DNA from: Plecoglossus altivelis
Lineage: Eukaryota; Chordata; Actinopteri; Osmeriformes; Plecoglossidae
NCBI GenBank assembly: GCA_036571765.1
Contig: BROE01000013.1
Coordinates: forward strand, 7,846,709-7,910,708
Direction: 5' to 3'
DNA: 64,000 bases
Every line of letters begins with the position of its first letter. The stretch's first letter is position 1. A model generated the notes under the pieces. The model saw only the letters and a list, made by a program, of their open reading frames with translations, searched no databases and had not been told where the DNA came from. Positions 1 through 10,960 of this stretch are shown in pieces. The translations under genes and the position numbers were made by a program.

Positions 1-102
1 TAGTGGGCTAGTGACATAAGTATAACAGCACTAGGGCCCAAGAGCACAGGGCAAGCCTGCCCTATGTGTGAGTGGAAGACGTCCTTGAGTAGACCACCTC
101 AC

Positions 103-322
103 CTCCACTAACTGCATGAGGTTCTCAAAGTACTCCTCCTCGTCGATGGTGAGCTTGCCGTTGTGGTAGATGATGCGGTAGTGCTCCACCTTGCCGTCGC
201 AGCTCACGCACAAGGTGTAGTCCCCAGGGTAGTTGGTGCTCTCCCTCACCAGGAACAGCCCCGTCTCCGGCGGGTAGAGGAGACGCTCTGCCTGCTCCCG
301 CGTGATCTTCCCATGGAACCAT
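103..322 (-). CDS. csk: CSK coding exon 4 (SH2)
   Basis: 220 bases. Acceptor CCTCCAG, donor GTGAGGTGG, ends in phase 0 after MQLVE. Encodes PWFHGKI, FLVRES with the phosphotyrosine-binding Arg, and NYPGDYTLCVSCDGKVEHY. Confidence 0.95.
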
Positions 323-797
323 CTGGAGGGAGGGAGGGAGGGAGAGAGAGCAAGAAAGAGAGAGTTAGGGCCTTACTGAGTACATAACCGAAGCTAAGGC
401 CTAGTCCACCCTTCGTGTTGAATCAAGACGGGAATCCACAGCCCATCAAGCTGGCGTTCGCAGGCCTGTCTGGAAAGCAGAAGTCGGCCCAGGTGTCTCC
501 ACAGAGAGAGTTTCACAGAGCAACTCGACACCAGAGTGTTTCCAGTCCGTTCCACTTGAGCTGTGTGGGTGTGGGTGTTCATGGGCATCTGAAACTGCCA
601 TTTAGAAGCACCTTGGACCCCAACAACAGGAAACAACGTGCACGTCCATAAACCCTGACATGACACACGCGCGCACACACACGCGCACGCACACACACAC
701 ACGCGCACGCACGCACACACGCGCACGCACACACACGCGCACGCACGCACACACACACGCGCACACACACACACACGCGCGCACACACACGCGCGCA

Positions 798-834
<37 letters not shown>

Positions 835-3800
835 GCACACACAAAGTGGGGGCTGAGTCGGAAACGAGCACGCAGGCAGGAGCAATAACAGGAAGGTGGT
901 CTGAGGCGAGACTCTGGGTCCGGCCGACCCCTGACAGGAGAGTGAGATCTACCACAGCCGACCCCTTCAGACAGTTAACACACTCCCACACTCCTAAACA
1001 CACACTCACCTCCAAGTACAGCCTATAAACTTGGCTTTGGCAGACAGCCAGACAGGCTGCAGGTCACAGCAGGACTTTCCCTAACTCCCCAGCTCTCTTG
1101 GAAAGCTGTCCAGCTGTGGCTCACTTTTCAACATCTCACCTCCCCCGGTCCTGTCTCAGCTTTAGATGCTTCTGCTGCTGCTGCAGTTGAAGCTTGATGC
1201 ACTAGGACCCAGCGCAGCGGCTGCGGGAGGAGGGTGTCCGTACATGCATACAGGCCCTCTGTGCCCTGGTGACTACTGGGTCATTAAGGTTCTCTAACTG
1301 ATTTAGCCTCATTCCGTCTGGCTCTCCTCCCTCTCCCTCGCTCACTGCTTGCACAGACAGAGTAGACAGTCAGACAGGCAGGAGAACACAGAGGCAGGCA
1401 GACAGGCAGGCAGAAAGACAGACAGACAGAGAGACACACACACAGACAAAACAGGCTCCAGTGCAAAGCAGCTTAATGCAGCTGGAGTTGATTAGATCAG
1501 CGAGAGAGAGCAGCCTCTCTATGGACAGCAGGATCCTTAACTCCCATTAATCTGAGTGTGTCAGACCCAAGATCACACACACACACAAACTCTCTCTGTT
1601 GGAGAGGGCAAAATGGTTGGTAAACAATCCATTGGACTGTTGACAGCAGGGCTTATGTCACCTAGTGGGTAGCCTAGTGTGGAGCACTAGGTGTACTTTG
1701 TCTCTACTCCTGATCCAATCAAATGACTGGAGTGGAGAGGGGAACACAGCTTGTTGACAGTGCTGAGGTAAACATATTGGAGACAGATAGAAAAAGGACA
1801 ATGCAGACACAGCATGGCAAGCTTCTCTCCTCCGCTGTCTCTCCCTCCTTTCTGTCCTCTCGCTCTGTCAATGTCTTCCTTTCTCCCTCCAGCACGCTGG
1901 CAGGAGCAGGATTCTATCATTGACCAGCAGGGGGCAGTGGAGAGTGGTCTGCGTGGAGCATCGGTACCTCAAGAGACTTGAGAGGGTGTGGAGAGCTGGG
2001 CTGAGTCAGACAGCTTCTCCAAGGACGAGGTCTGGAACTTATCCACTAGGAGAAACCCCTAGCCAACCAAACCATCGTGGATGAACTCTGCTCCAAGTGC
2101 TCAGGGTCATTATGACGTGTAAGAAGGAGAAAAAGAGCATGAGACAGCGAGAGAAAGAGCGCGCGATAGAGAGCGAGAGTAAGTGAGAGAGTGCTGGACT
2201 CTAGAGCCGCCCTTTGTCAGCCGTTCAGAGTGATGGCGGCCGTTTGCTCCGCATCACCTGTGGCGGGATTTTTGCATAAGTCCCTCGTTTGACTTTCCTC
2301 TTTTGAAATAGCATCATCAGAGAGGCCGATTCAAATCAAGCCCAAGCTTAGACACAGAGAGGGAGAGAGAGAGAGAGAGACAGACAAAGAGAGGGAGAGA
2401 GAGAGAGCGAGAGAGAGAGAAAGACAACGAGAGGGACAGAGAGAGACAGACAAAGAGAGGGACAGAAAGGGAGAGCGACAGGGAGAGACAGAGAGACAGA
2501 CAAAGAGAGGGACAGAAAGAGGGAGAGAGACAGAGGAAGAGAGACAGAGAGAAAGAGAGACAGAAAGGGAGAGACAGAGAGACAGAGAGAGCAAGTTCTA
2601 GAGAGATAGGAGGGCAAGAGAGGGAGAGCGAGAGACATGGAAAGAGAGTGTTCCCGTTCTCCCCAGCGCTGCAGCAGGTTAGATAGTGTACTCACGGCAT
2701 AAGGCTGAGCTTCCCTCCTGACTTGACCCCTTCCCTCTTCTGGACATAGTTGGCAGGGATGGTGCCCACTCGGCCCACTGTGTTTTTAGCTTTGTACCAG
2801 TTTGGATCCTGTAATAATCACAGAAAAACCTCATGGTTAACACTGCCTTTTGTTACAGGTCTACCTATAACACAGAAATATTACATTTATATGAATGGTC
2901 TGTGTGTTGATTGGTGATAAATACTACAAGTATTACTATTCATTGCTGGTTGTGCAACAAATTCCTCCTTTGGAATAGTATCGATTACCTTGACATTGAC
3001 TCAGGCGTAAAAGAAACTGAAAGGATTTATTTTGTGGTGTTAATCACTATGAAATGACAACATGACTAAGTAAACAGGGGGGGAAACTAAACTCTAATAT
3101 GTTCCTATGGTAACGGTGACAGCAGAATGCTTGACGTACCCTTGTGACTGCTATGATAGTGAGCACATCTCCTTTGCAGAAAGGCAGGTCCTCTTCATTG
3201 GTGGACTGGAAGTTGTATTTTGCTACACACTCTGTGCCCGGCGACCAGGCGGCCTAGGGGGAAGGGGGACTCTGGTGTCAAACTTGTTCCAAGCACAAAT
3301 ACTCCATTAAAGATTCAGAGTTTATACTGTGTGAGTAACACATGAATTAGTGTGGTCTCTGGTGATGGTAGCTACTAACAGTAGCAGTGTCTCTGGTGAT
3401 GGTAGCTACTAACAGTAGCAGTGTCTCTGGTGATGGTAGCTACTAACAGTAGCAGTGTCGTGTCTCTGGTGATAGTAGCAACGAACAGTAGCAGTGTCGT
3501 GTCTCTGGTGATGGTAGCTACTAACAGTAGCAGTGTCTCTGGTGATGGTAGCTACTAACAGTAGCAGTGTTGGTGATGGTAGTCTCCTAACCAGTTAAGC
3601 AGTGTCGTGTCTCTGGTAGCACACTAAAGTAGAGTGTCTGGTCTCTGTGATGGTAGCTACTAAGCAGTGCGTGTCTCTGGTGATGTCTACAGACAGTGTC
3701 GTGTCTCTGGTGTAGTAGCTAAACAGTCAGTGTGTGGTTCTGGTGTACAAAAGTAAGCATACTAACAGTGCAAGATGTCGTGATTCTGGATGAAGTGGCA

Positions 3801-4235
3801 AAACGAACAGCTAGCAGTGTCCATGATCTCTGGTGATAGTCTACTAAAGTAAGCGTGTCCGTGTCTCTGGTGATTAGTAGCTACTAACATAGCAGTGCCT
3901 AGTCGCATCAGAGAGACTCCGTGTGTCTCTGGTGATAGTGTCTACTAAGTCACAGTAGCTGCTGTGGTAGCAGAGATCAAAGGACAGGCAGAGTGCCAAG
4001 AAGCAGGTAGCTGCCTTCCTCTAACCTTAGAACTCAGTTCCTGAAGCAATACCGTGTGCTGTGTGTGTGTGTGTGTGTTGACACACGTAGACCGTGTGTA
4101 TGGGAGAGCATCTTTGAAAAGTGTACTATTGTGTCACAGTCATTACTTCACTTAAGCTGGATTTAGGCAAATAAGATGATAGGGGGGTGCATGGTAAGAT
4201 GATTCTTCCACACCAAAGCAAGGGAACAATAATTC

Positions 4236-4277
<42 letters not shown>

Positions 4278-4332
4278 TGAGTGAGAGAGACAGAAACAGA
4301 GAGAGAGCTACATTTACCTGGATCCCAGACAT
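103..4332 (-). CDS. csk: CSK, C-terminal Src kinase: N-terminal part (SH3 + SH2)
   Basis: Cytoplasmic tyrosine kinase that silences Src-family kinases by phosphorylating their C-terminal tail tyrosine. Four coding exons are visible: 4332..4318, 3253..3140, 2808..2696 and 322..103. They join in frame with GT-AG introns and give about 154 residues. Residues about 6-70 are the SH3 domain (AKYNF near the start, NWYKAKN, then IPANYV). Residues about 82-154 are SH2, with PWFHGKI at its start and the phosphotyrosine-binding FLVRES arginine. Start chosen: MSGIQ, matching the family N-terminus. The rest of SH2, the linker and the kinase domain are beyond position 1. Identity is from remembered family sequence; the SH2 match is near exact, so confidence is high. 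All neighbours share the strand. Confidence 0.95.
663..843. repeat. Compound (CA)n/(CG)-interspersed microsatellite
   Basis: About 180 bases of nearly unbroken alternating purine-pyrimidine, CACA tracts interrupted by CGCG and CGCA steps, in the CSK intron below coding exon 4's acceptor. Long open frames here on both strands (Arg-Thr-His, Cys-Val-Arg) are artefacts of the repeat. Confidence 0.95.
2356..2592. repeat. Purine-rich (GAGA/GACAGA)n tract
   Basis: About 235 bases of almost pure purine on the plus strand, mixing GAGAGA, GACAGA and GGGAGA. It lies just downstream of CSK coding exon 3, so the CSK pre-mRNA reads it as a CU tract. Confidence 0.93.
2696..2808 (-). CDS. csk: CSK coding exon 3 (SH3, second half and SH3-SH2 linker)
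   Basis: 113 bases. Acceptor ATTACAG, donor GTGAGTACAC, ends two bases into a Pro codon. Encodes DPNWYKAKN (the ligand-binding SH3 Trp), the IPANYV strand and the connector KREGVKSGGKLSLMP. Confidence 0.93.
3140..3253 (-). CDS. csk: CSK coding exon 2 (SH3, first half)
   Basis: 114 bases, 38 codons, phase 0 at both ends. Acceptor CCCCTAG, donor GTACGTC. Encodes the first part of SH3, with AKYNF and the acidic EEDLPF stretch of the RT loop. Confidence 0.93.
3344..3960. repeat. 34-bp minisatellite in a CSK intron
   Basis: Tandem units of about 34 bases, containing GTGTCTCTGGTGATGGTAGC followed by an ACTAACAGTAGCA-type segment; some units carry a five-base GTGTC insertion. Units to about 3590 are near identical. 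From there to about 3960 they break up through scattered one- to three-base indels. Confidence 0.92.
4055..4290. repeat. Two (GT)n microsatellites, the second running into (GAGT/GA)n
   Basis: A GT tract at 4057..4079 and a longer one at about 4239..4276 that passes into GAGTGAGTGAGAGA. The second ends about 30 bases from CSK coding exon 1's donor, inside intron 1 of the coding part. Confidence 0.9.
4318..4332 (-). CDS. csk: CSK coding exon 1 (MSGIQ)
   Basis: Fifteen coding bases carrying the start codon (4332..4330), followed by donor GTAAATG. The exon probably extends upstream as 5'UTR to about 4395, where a CAG acceptor with a moderate pyrimidine tract can be read on the minus strand. Confidence 0.85.
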
Positions 4333-6692
4333 AGTGAAGGGGGAGGGGGCAAATGTCCTTGGGCAGGTGTCACTGGTTAGCTGGTACCATCAGAGCTGAG
4401 GAAGGAGACGGAAAGAGGAGTCAGTGACACGATCTCAGGTCATCCAAGTTACAAGCAGAGGAAGCCAGGCCCCCCAAAATGAGCTGTTCAAGTAGGCACG
4501 GCCCCCCTCTGTCCAGCTGTGTTCAGCTGTGTCCAGCTGGACACATGGCCAACACAGCCCAACACTAAAGCCTGCTAAGACAGGAGCTCGGACATGGGCC
4601 AGCGTGTGTCGGATGCCAGCTCATTCCCAGCGAATACAGAATACCCGACACATTCCCATCCCTGGTACAGCCGAGGCCAACAGGAGAGCAAGGCAGAGCG
4701 AGACTGAAGGGGGAGTTTCTGCAGCTGGGCAGGGGGAGGTTCTGAGAGAAGAGGGTCTCACCCTGCGTCAGGGTGACCTTCCCAGGCAGAGGCAGGCAGG
4801 CAGAGGAGATGGTAGATGATCCCCCCTCTGGAGAACAGAGAAAAAGATCTCTTTGTAGTCTGAGCTACTGTTTCACACACACAGATCGGTGGCAGTGATC
4901 CGGTATGTGTTGGTAAGAATCAGACTACTCTGCAGCCTATGCATGCAGGATAAGGCATCAGATGCCTCAGGCTTGAGCTGTGCGCGTTGAGTGTGTAAAA
5001 CCTGGAAATGTCTCGAGACATTTTGTTGATGCTGTACCACACGAACAGGCCTCCTCTCAAAGGAGCAGGAACACGCAGTGAGTCAAAAACTGAATGATTC
5101 ATCAGATGGAAATTCAAGGATTCCCCGACAAGACAGTTTCAACTGGCAGATTTACAGAGGATCATCAAATCAGATTTTTGATTGTGTTTTGGACATGGCC
5201 TTAACTCAAAGCAGCATTTGAGATCCCAACTCTTATGGTTATGAAGTCAAAAGCAACCTCTTAGCGGCCAACAGCCTGCCGTGTCCCCTCCCATTGGCCC
5301 CAGAACAGGAAGTGTCTGTCGGGAAGGGGGGAGATGAGGGGGAAAAAAAAAAAATACTGAGAAGGAGGAAGTGGCTGACAGATATTTTCCGATGACCTTA
5401 TCACAAGGGAGGGGGGCACTATTTGTAGGCTTGCTTCCTGCTCCCCCTCCCTCCTCCTCACTCTGGTCTGATGACCAATGGGAAGCCAGGATTTGCACAT
5501 ATTACGACATCCCTCTGTGCTTGGCTGAATAGCACCACTGTTGTGGTAAACTGTCCCCATCACAAACTATATCATTGATAGCAACCGGGAAACACAGCAC
5601 CTCTGGGTATCAAATAGATAGTAACCCAATGCCCTAACATCTCTCCAAGATACCAGAATGTCCAATTTCATCCCTGTTCAATTATACATGCAGACAGGGA
5701 GGTCTGGTTTCATCAGCCTCGAAGCGCAGATTCACCATATCCTGTGTAGCAACAGGAAACGGCCTAATTGCAGACGGCTGCAGATCGGTTCACAATCTGA
5801 CGGGGCCAAACACAGAATGCATACAATTCAAGAGGTCGGACGAAGAAAACGGGGAAATGTACTACCGTACGTTTGTGTTAGCGAAGCGAAAACAGGAGAC
5901 CAGAGGAACAGAAGAGTCTTAACCGTGAGTCTCGCTCCACTCGAGTTGGCTACTCAGGCCTTAACAGGAAGCACAAAACCAACCATTACAAGCTATTGGC
6001 CAGAATTCCTGCTGCCGGAGGCTGGTTCTCACCCTCTCTCCCTCCACATCGAGACACTCTCACTCTCTCACTCTCTCTGAGCCCTGTTTATCTGCTTTTG
6101 TGGAGCAGGTCAGCAGATGTGTCATTGCGGCTGAGTTGGGGAGCGGGAAACAGTTGAAAGACGGCGCCGGTGACCTGACGGAGCGGCAGCTTGGACTGCT
6201 GCTCCTGGTGTTGGGAGGGCCGGGGGGGGGGGCTCAGAGCGTCTGGGGATGGCACCAGATTTATATTATGAAATATTAGATTGGCTGTGCTTGTGTGCGT
6301 GTCTTTGAGGGAGCCGATTTCTGTGTTGAAAGGCTAGTGTGTTGTTAAACAGAGGCACGTGACAGAGACACACAAGCTAAGCGTTTCAAGGTCAGGGACT
6401 GTTTTATTGTCTGACACAAAAAATGAAAAGGGCACTGCTGGGCCTTAGCATCCGCTCAACTCACAAGAGAAACTGTGAGCGCACGCACGCACGCGTGCAC
6501 GCACAAACCTTCACTTCCACTGATGCCTTATCCACACCTCTAACTCCCTTCCCAAAAACCCTGCTGTGTAGCAGACACTGCCATGGCAACCTGCTGGGCC
6601 ATGTAACAGAGCAGTGCAGTCCTGCCTAACGGAACACAATTCCTCTTCCTCCTCCTGAATGACTGTCATTAGGTGCTCCATTTAGGTTACAG

Positions 6693-6732
6693 TCACACAC
6701 ACACACACACACGCACGCACACACTCACACAC
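6693..6732. repeat. (CA)n microsatellite
   Basis: A CACACA tract followed by CACGCACGCA, within the CSK 5' intron. Confidence 0.9.
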
Positions 6733-7275
6733 CATACCATACTTCATACTTTTCTTGAAAGAATACCCAGACAAAACACCTAACAATTTTCTGCACTGAG
6801 CCATCTGGTTGTGTAGCCAAGCCACACTGTGTCTGGAGTGTAAGCAGCTAACAAATCCCTCTCCAAACACGTTATGATTTAACACGTACAGTCTCTTGTC
6901 TCGTCTGATATGCTACTAAACTAGCGTGGGCCCCTGTGGTGAACAAGGGGCTCAGATGTGCAGAACTGCTGCTCCTGGGGTTTGTGAAGCTCAGCTTGAA
7001 GTGGACTTCTACATGAGGCTCTTTCTCCTTCTCATTGTTGTGATGTGAGGTCTCCATGGCTACGGCAGGACACAGGAGGACCGCCAGCCGGTCACACTTC
7101 CCTTCATAAACAACCCTTTCCTGCCTCCGTTCTACTATGGCTAAAAAGAGTGGGGCACAGTCTGGGACTGGCTGGCTATGTGTGTATGTGTGTGTGTGTG
7201 GGGGGGGAGACAGGTTATATAAAACACCTTTTCTAAGTGAAAAAAACCCAGTTAATGTAATCAGATGGTTTAATG

Positions 7276-7473
7276 CAGGGGTGTCCAGTCCTGGTCCTCA
7301 AGGGCCACGGTCCTAACAGATTTAGATGTTTCCCTGCTCCTATTGAATGGGTTGTTATCAAGCTCTGTGGAAGCCTGATAATGACCCGTCATTAGAATCT
7401 GGTGTGCTGGAGCAGGGAAACATCTAAATCTGTTAGGATAGTGGCCCTTGAGGACCAGGATTGGACACCCCTG
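7276..7473. mobile_element. Foldback non-autonomous hAT-like element (MITE)
   Basis: A 198-base near-perfect palindrome. It begins CAGGGGTGTCCAGTCCTGGT and ends with the reverse complement of CAGGGGTGTCCAATCCTGGT. The arms of about 65 bases differ at only about three positions, and the centre (AATGGGTTGTTATCA and TGATAATGACCCGTCATT) also pairs. It has no coding capacity. The flanks GTTTAATG and GTCGAAGG fit an eroded 8-base hAT-type target duplication (5 of 8 identical). Termini starting CAG and an 8-base duplication are features of hAT elements; the family assignment is inferred from these and from memory of similar abundant teleost repeats. Only one copy was seen in this window. Confidence 0.85.
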
Positions 7474-9186
7474 GTCGAAGGGTTTGGTCTACGACGGTTC
7501 TCCAACGGCGTTGTCATTGAATTTTGCCAGTCCGCACCTCTGGTGTGAGACCACAAAGAACAGTTGAAGGTTATGGTGTAATATCTCCTGTTCGTGTTGA
7601 CAGTCTGACAGGTGTGAATGAACACAGGCAGTTCACCACGTGAAGGGAGTTTCAAAGCAAAAAGGTTTTCAAAAAGTGTGTTTGCATACAAGTACGTCAG
7701 GTTGTTGGCCATGGTCTCACGGGCTCAGCACAAAGTTGGTACTGTTTATGGGTGGAGAGGCGGGGGGGGGGGGGGGCGCAAAGAAACGGACAGAAATATG
7801 TAAATGTGCCCTACTCGCTAGGCAAATTCACAGCACACTGGCTGGCTTGATCACAGAGCAGTGGTGAGATGACCTGTACATCACTGTCCCCTACTAGCAC
7901 AGACCACATGCCAAAGATTTCTTTCCAGCAAAGATATTGACTAGAGAGCCCAATATCGATCAAAATACCACAGCTTTGAGAGAGTGCTTCAGTTTTGGAT
8001 GAGCCACATGAAATGAGGCTCAACAAAACCAGCTATGACCTCATGCCACTACACACATCCTTAAGAGTGCCTGAGAGAGCATGAAGGCAGATCCTAGCTC
8101 CTATGAACATGTGTGTATCTCAGAAAAAGACCCACGAAAAGGACTCACTTTGGCACTTTCTAGCACAGCAAGCATCGCAGTGACCTGAGACAGGACTGGT
8201 CACCAAGCACTATTAAGACCCTCTCTATCCTTTTCAAACAAATGGAGCATACCTCAGGTGTCTTAACAGATGCCATTGACTCCCAGGAAACATCTTGGAA
8301 TAATCGCTGTCATGACGCAACGGTTAGTTCAGCATTCAACGAGCGTGATGAGTGTAGATGATGGACGCCATACGGAGCGCGAGCAGACATCAACGGGGAA
8401 GCTCAAAGAAAACCCCTCGACGATGTGGAAACAGACGAGACCAAGATTAGAGTGTAGCACATCGGTGCTCAACGGTCTCTATCCCCAGTAAAGAACATGC
8501 AGAACAGACTGCTCTTCTGTCCATGTCCCTGGTGACGGATGATATTGTGCAGCCGGGTGTAGCTCATGTGACTACCCTGGGAGAATCGCAAAGGGCTCGC
8601 TTTTTTTCGTGTCACTGTCTCTGTATCGTTTCGAAAATGTTGAAAGGTGGGGGTGGGGGGGTCCCACTACATTATTTTCGTTCGTTTCCAATGGATTTTA
8701 AGGCCAGAATGTTTTAATATGTGTTTATCTACATGTTTATGTAGAATGTTGTGACAATGTTTTTCATTTGCATTAGCTTTTCTTTTCACATTTTCTCGCT
8801 ATTCCTGACGAGTGTCACAGACCGTTAAGAGCTAGCCGGTCTATATAGGTCCCCATTTGGTTAGCTGGCTAGCTCAGTTTCTGTCATTACCTTAATGTGT
8901 GAATTGACGTGATAATCTAGAGGTCTTATCGTGTCGGCAGTGGCAATGGGCGTATAAAGAGTTGAAAAAAATACAAAGGTCCAAAAATGAAAGTTTGCTA
9001 GATAGTTCGAATTAATTAGCTGGTAGCTAACTAGTTTACTCATGATGGACGGCCAGTTGGGCAAAACGCGGCCTAAAGAAATAACAAACAAAGCAGCTCT
9101 TGTTATGTGCACTTTGTCCTATTGTGCTATATGCATTTTATATTGTTATGGTATAGTCCTGCAGTCGTCCTAAAGTCTGTGTTTAC

Positions 9187-9310
9187 CTGAGCATACATTT
9201 TTTTCATCGTCCACTGGAGCATCCGTTTCGAGCCCTGGGGTGAGTTTCACCGGTGAACGCTGTTGCATGCATGACTGCGCCACCACTTCCTGTGCGCGCA
9301 TGTAAGTGCG
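9187..9310 (-). promoter_or_regulatory. Candidate alternative first exon/promoter of CSK
   Basis: On the minus strand, an ETS-type site ACAGGAAGTG lies near 9290 in CpG-containing sequence. About 100 bases later comes a good donor, CTCAG|GTAAAC, with the exon end at 9187. This resembles an ETS-driven non-coding first exon. Its place between the 18.4-kb candidate promoter and the CSK start codon suggests an alternative CSK 5' exon. The open frame through it may be chance. No transcript evidence. Confidence 0.25.
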
Positions 9311-10634
9311 TGCGTGTTCCACGATGGTTGTGATCAATAAAAAGGGTTTCTTCCTCCTATTCAGAGAAATGGTGGTCTGAATTGTATTCAGACACAAAAT
9401 AACACGGGATTCTAGGAGAGGAAATAAATAGACTTTCTCTGTTCTTCTGAGCATTTGAGATGAAAGCACAGCAGAGTCATAGTGTGCTGTTGCTTTGTTG
9501 GAGAACAGAAGGGAGGGGAGGAGGGTGACGAAGGGGGGGGGGGTCAGAGTAGATGATGGAAAGATGGAGAGACGGAGGTCTCTCCTCCAGCTCATTAAAC
9601 AGAGCGCGTGGGCCTGCCATCTGGTGCAGGCCACATCCTCCTCCCAATCCCTCACTTCGTCTTTTAGGCATGATGGTCCCTATTTCGCAGTCCCTCTGAA
9701 GCGACTGGACCCATCTGCCGATTTCCCCCCAGCTCTTCTCTCCTCATCTTCCCCTGCCCTGTTTTCCTAGTCTAAAAAGGAGTGCGGAGGATGAACAGAG
9801 AAACGATTCACGTTCAAGTCGATTCACGTTTAAATCAGCAGAGAGGAGAGACTGTGGAGAACTACCTCCTCCCTGGCTGCCCCTGCTAGTGGGCCAGACA
9901 TCCTGCCCAGGGCCCCTGCCCTCAAAGACTGGGCACCTTCGGGCAAGCCCAGCCTCTGCCAGGTCCCCCCCTGCCGCTCCACTCCAGAAGGAAAGAGGGG
10001 AGCATGCCATGTTCTGCATCTGACTGCAGTGTAGCCAGAAGGCTGGAGTACCGGACATAGCATCCTCCTGATAACCGGGTGAAAAACTTGAGATGTGTCA
10101 GGATGCAATGAAGGGGAGCAGCTAAGGCCACACGCCAAGGCTCCCTGAACAGACTGGAGGTCAAGGAGGTGGGCAGAGAGAGAATGTACTGGAATGGCAA
10201 AATATGTGAAGGGCTGCTGCAGGAGAATACCCTCAGATTTTCTGATGCAGCAAAGACAGAGAATGATAGACAGACAAAGAAAGACAGACGGAGACAGAAA
10301 GAGAGAGTATGAGAGCGTGCAAGGCAGAAGCAAGCTGGGAGATTTTTGAGAGCAGGAGAGAGAAAAAGGTGCGTGAAAGAAAAAGGGAATGAGAGAGAGA
10401 GAGAGAGGGAGGACAAAAAGGGAAGAAGAGAGTGAGAGACCTTCTATTGTGTTAGCAGCAAAGCCCTCTGAGCTGTTGAGTGCTGTGGCCACAATCTCAG
10501 AGCACACACAGGCAATTTACTCATCACTGCTATTTATAACCTCTCTCAATCCAGGCATGGGAGATGGCATTCATTTTACTGATTGCATACATTAAAGTAG
10601 CTGCGTATGTAAGTGTGTATATTGTACTACGCTA

Positions 10635-10960
10635 GTGTGTGTGTGTGTGTGTGTTTGCGTGTTTGCCTTGAGGCTGTCAAGAGAGAGATGCTGCAGGGAG
10701 GAAATTGTTGCGGGGAAGGTGGGAGGACAGCTGTAGAGAGAAACCCCCAGAGGAGAGCAGAAGAATGGTGAAGAGGGGAGGGGGGTGGGGGAGAGGATGA
10801 TGAACAGACAGCAGGGTGAGAGGAGTTCCCTGAAAGTGACAGACAGGGCGGCCAAGATGCAAAATGAGCTGCAGCCATGAAAAGGGGATTTGGGCACGGG
10901 AGGGAGGGGGGGAGTCAGTGGTAGAAAAGAGAGAGTGTTTGTGCGTGTGTGTGTGTGTGT
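10635..10960. repeat. (GT)n tracts flanking purine-rich sequence
   Basis: Two short GT tracts (10635..10654 and 10945..10963) border GA/GGGGAGG-rich DNA. The 125-188-codon open frames on the minus strand here are rich in Thr-His, Ser, Pro and Leu, as expected from such repeats, and look non-coding. Confidence 0.8.

Noticed and set aside
394..1028. Long open frames (122-163 codons) on both strands through the CA/CG tract
   Set aside because: Made only of Cys-Val, Arg-Thr-His or Ala-Arg repeats dictated by the microsatellite; no splice context or family similarity.
9803..9835. Two close copies of CGATTCACGTT
   Set aside because: A single short direct repeat without further structure; likely a small local duplication.
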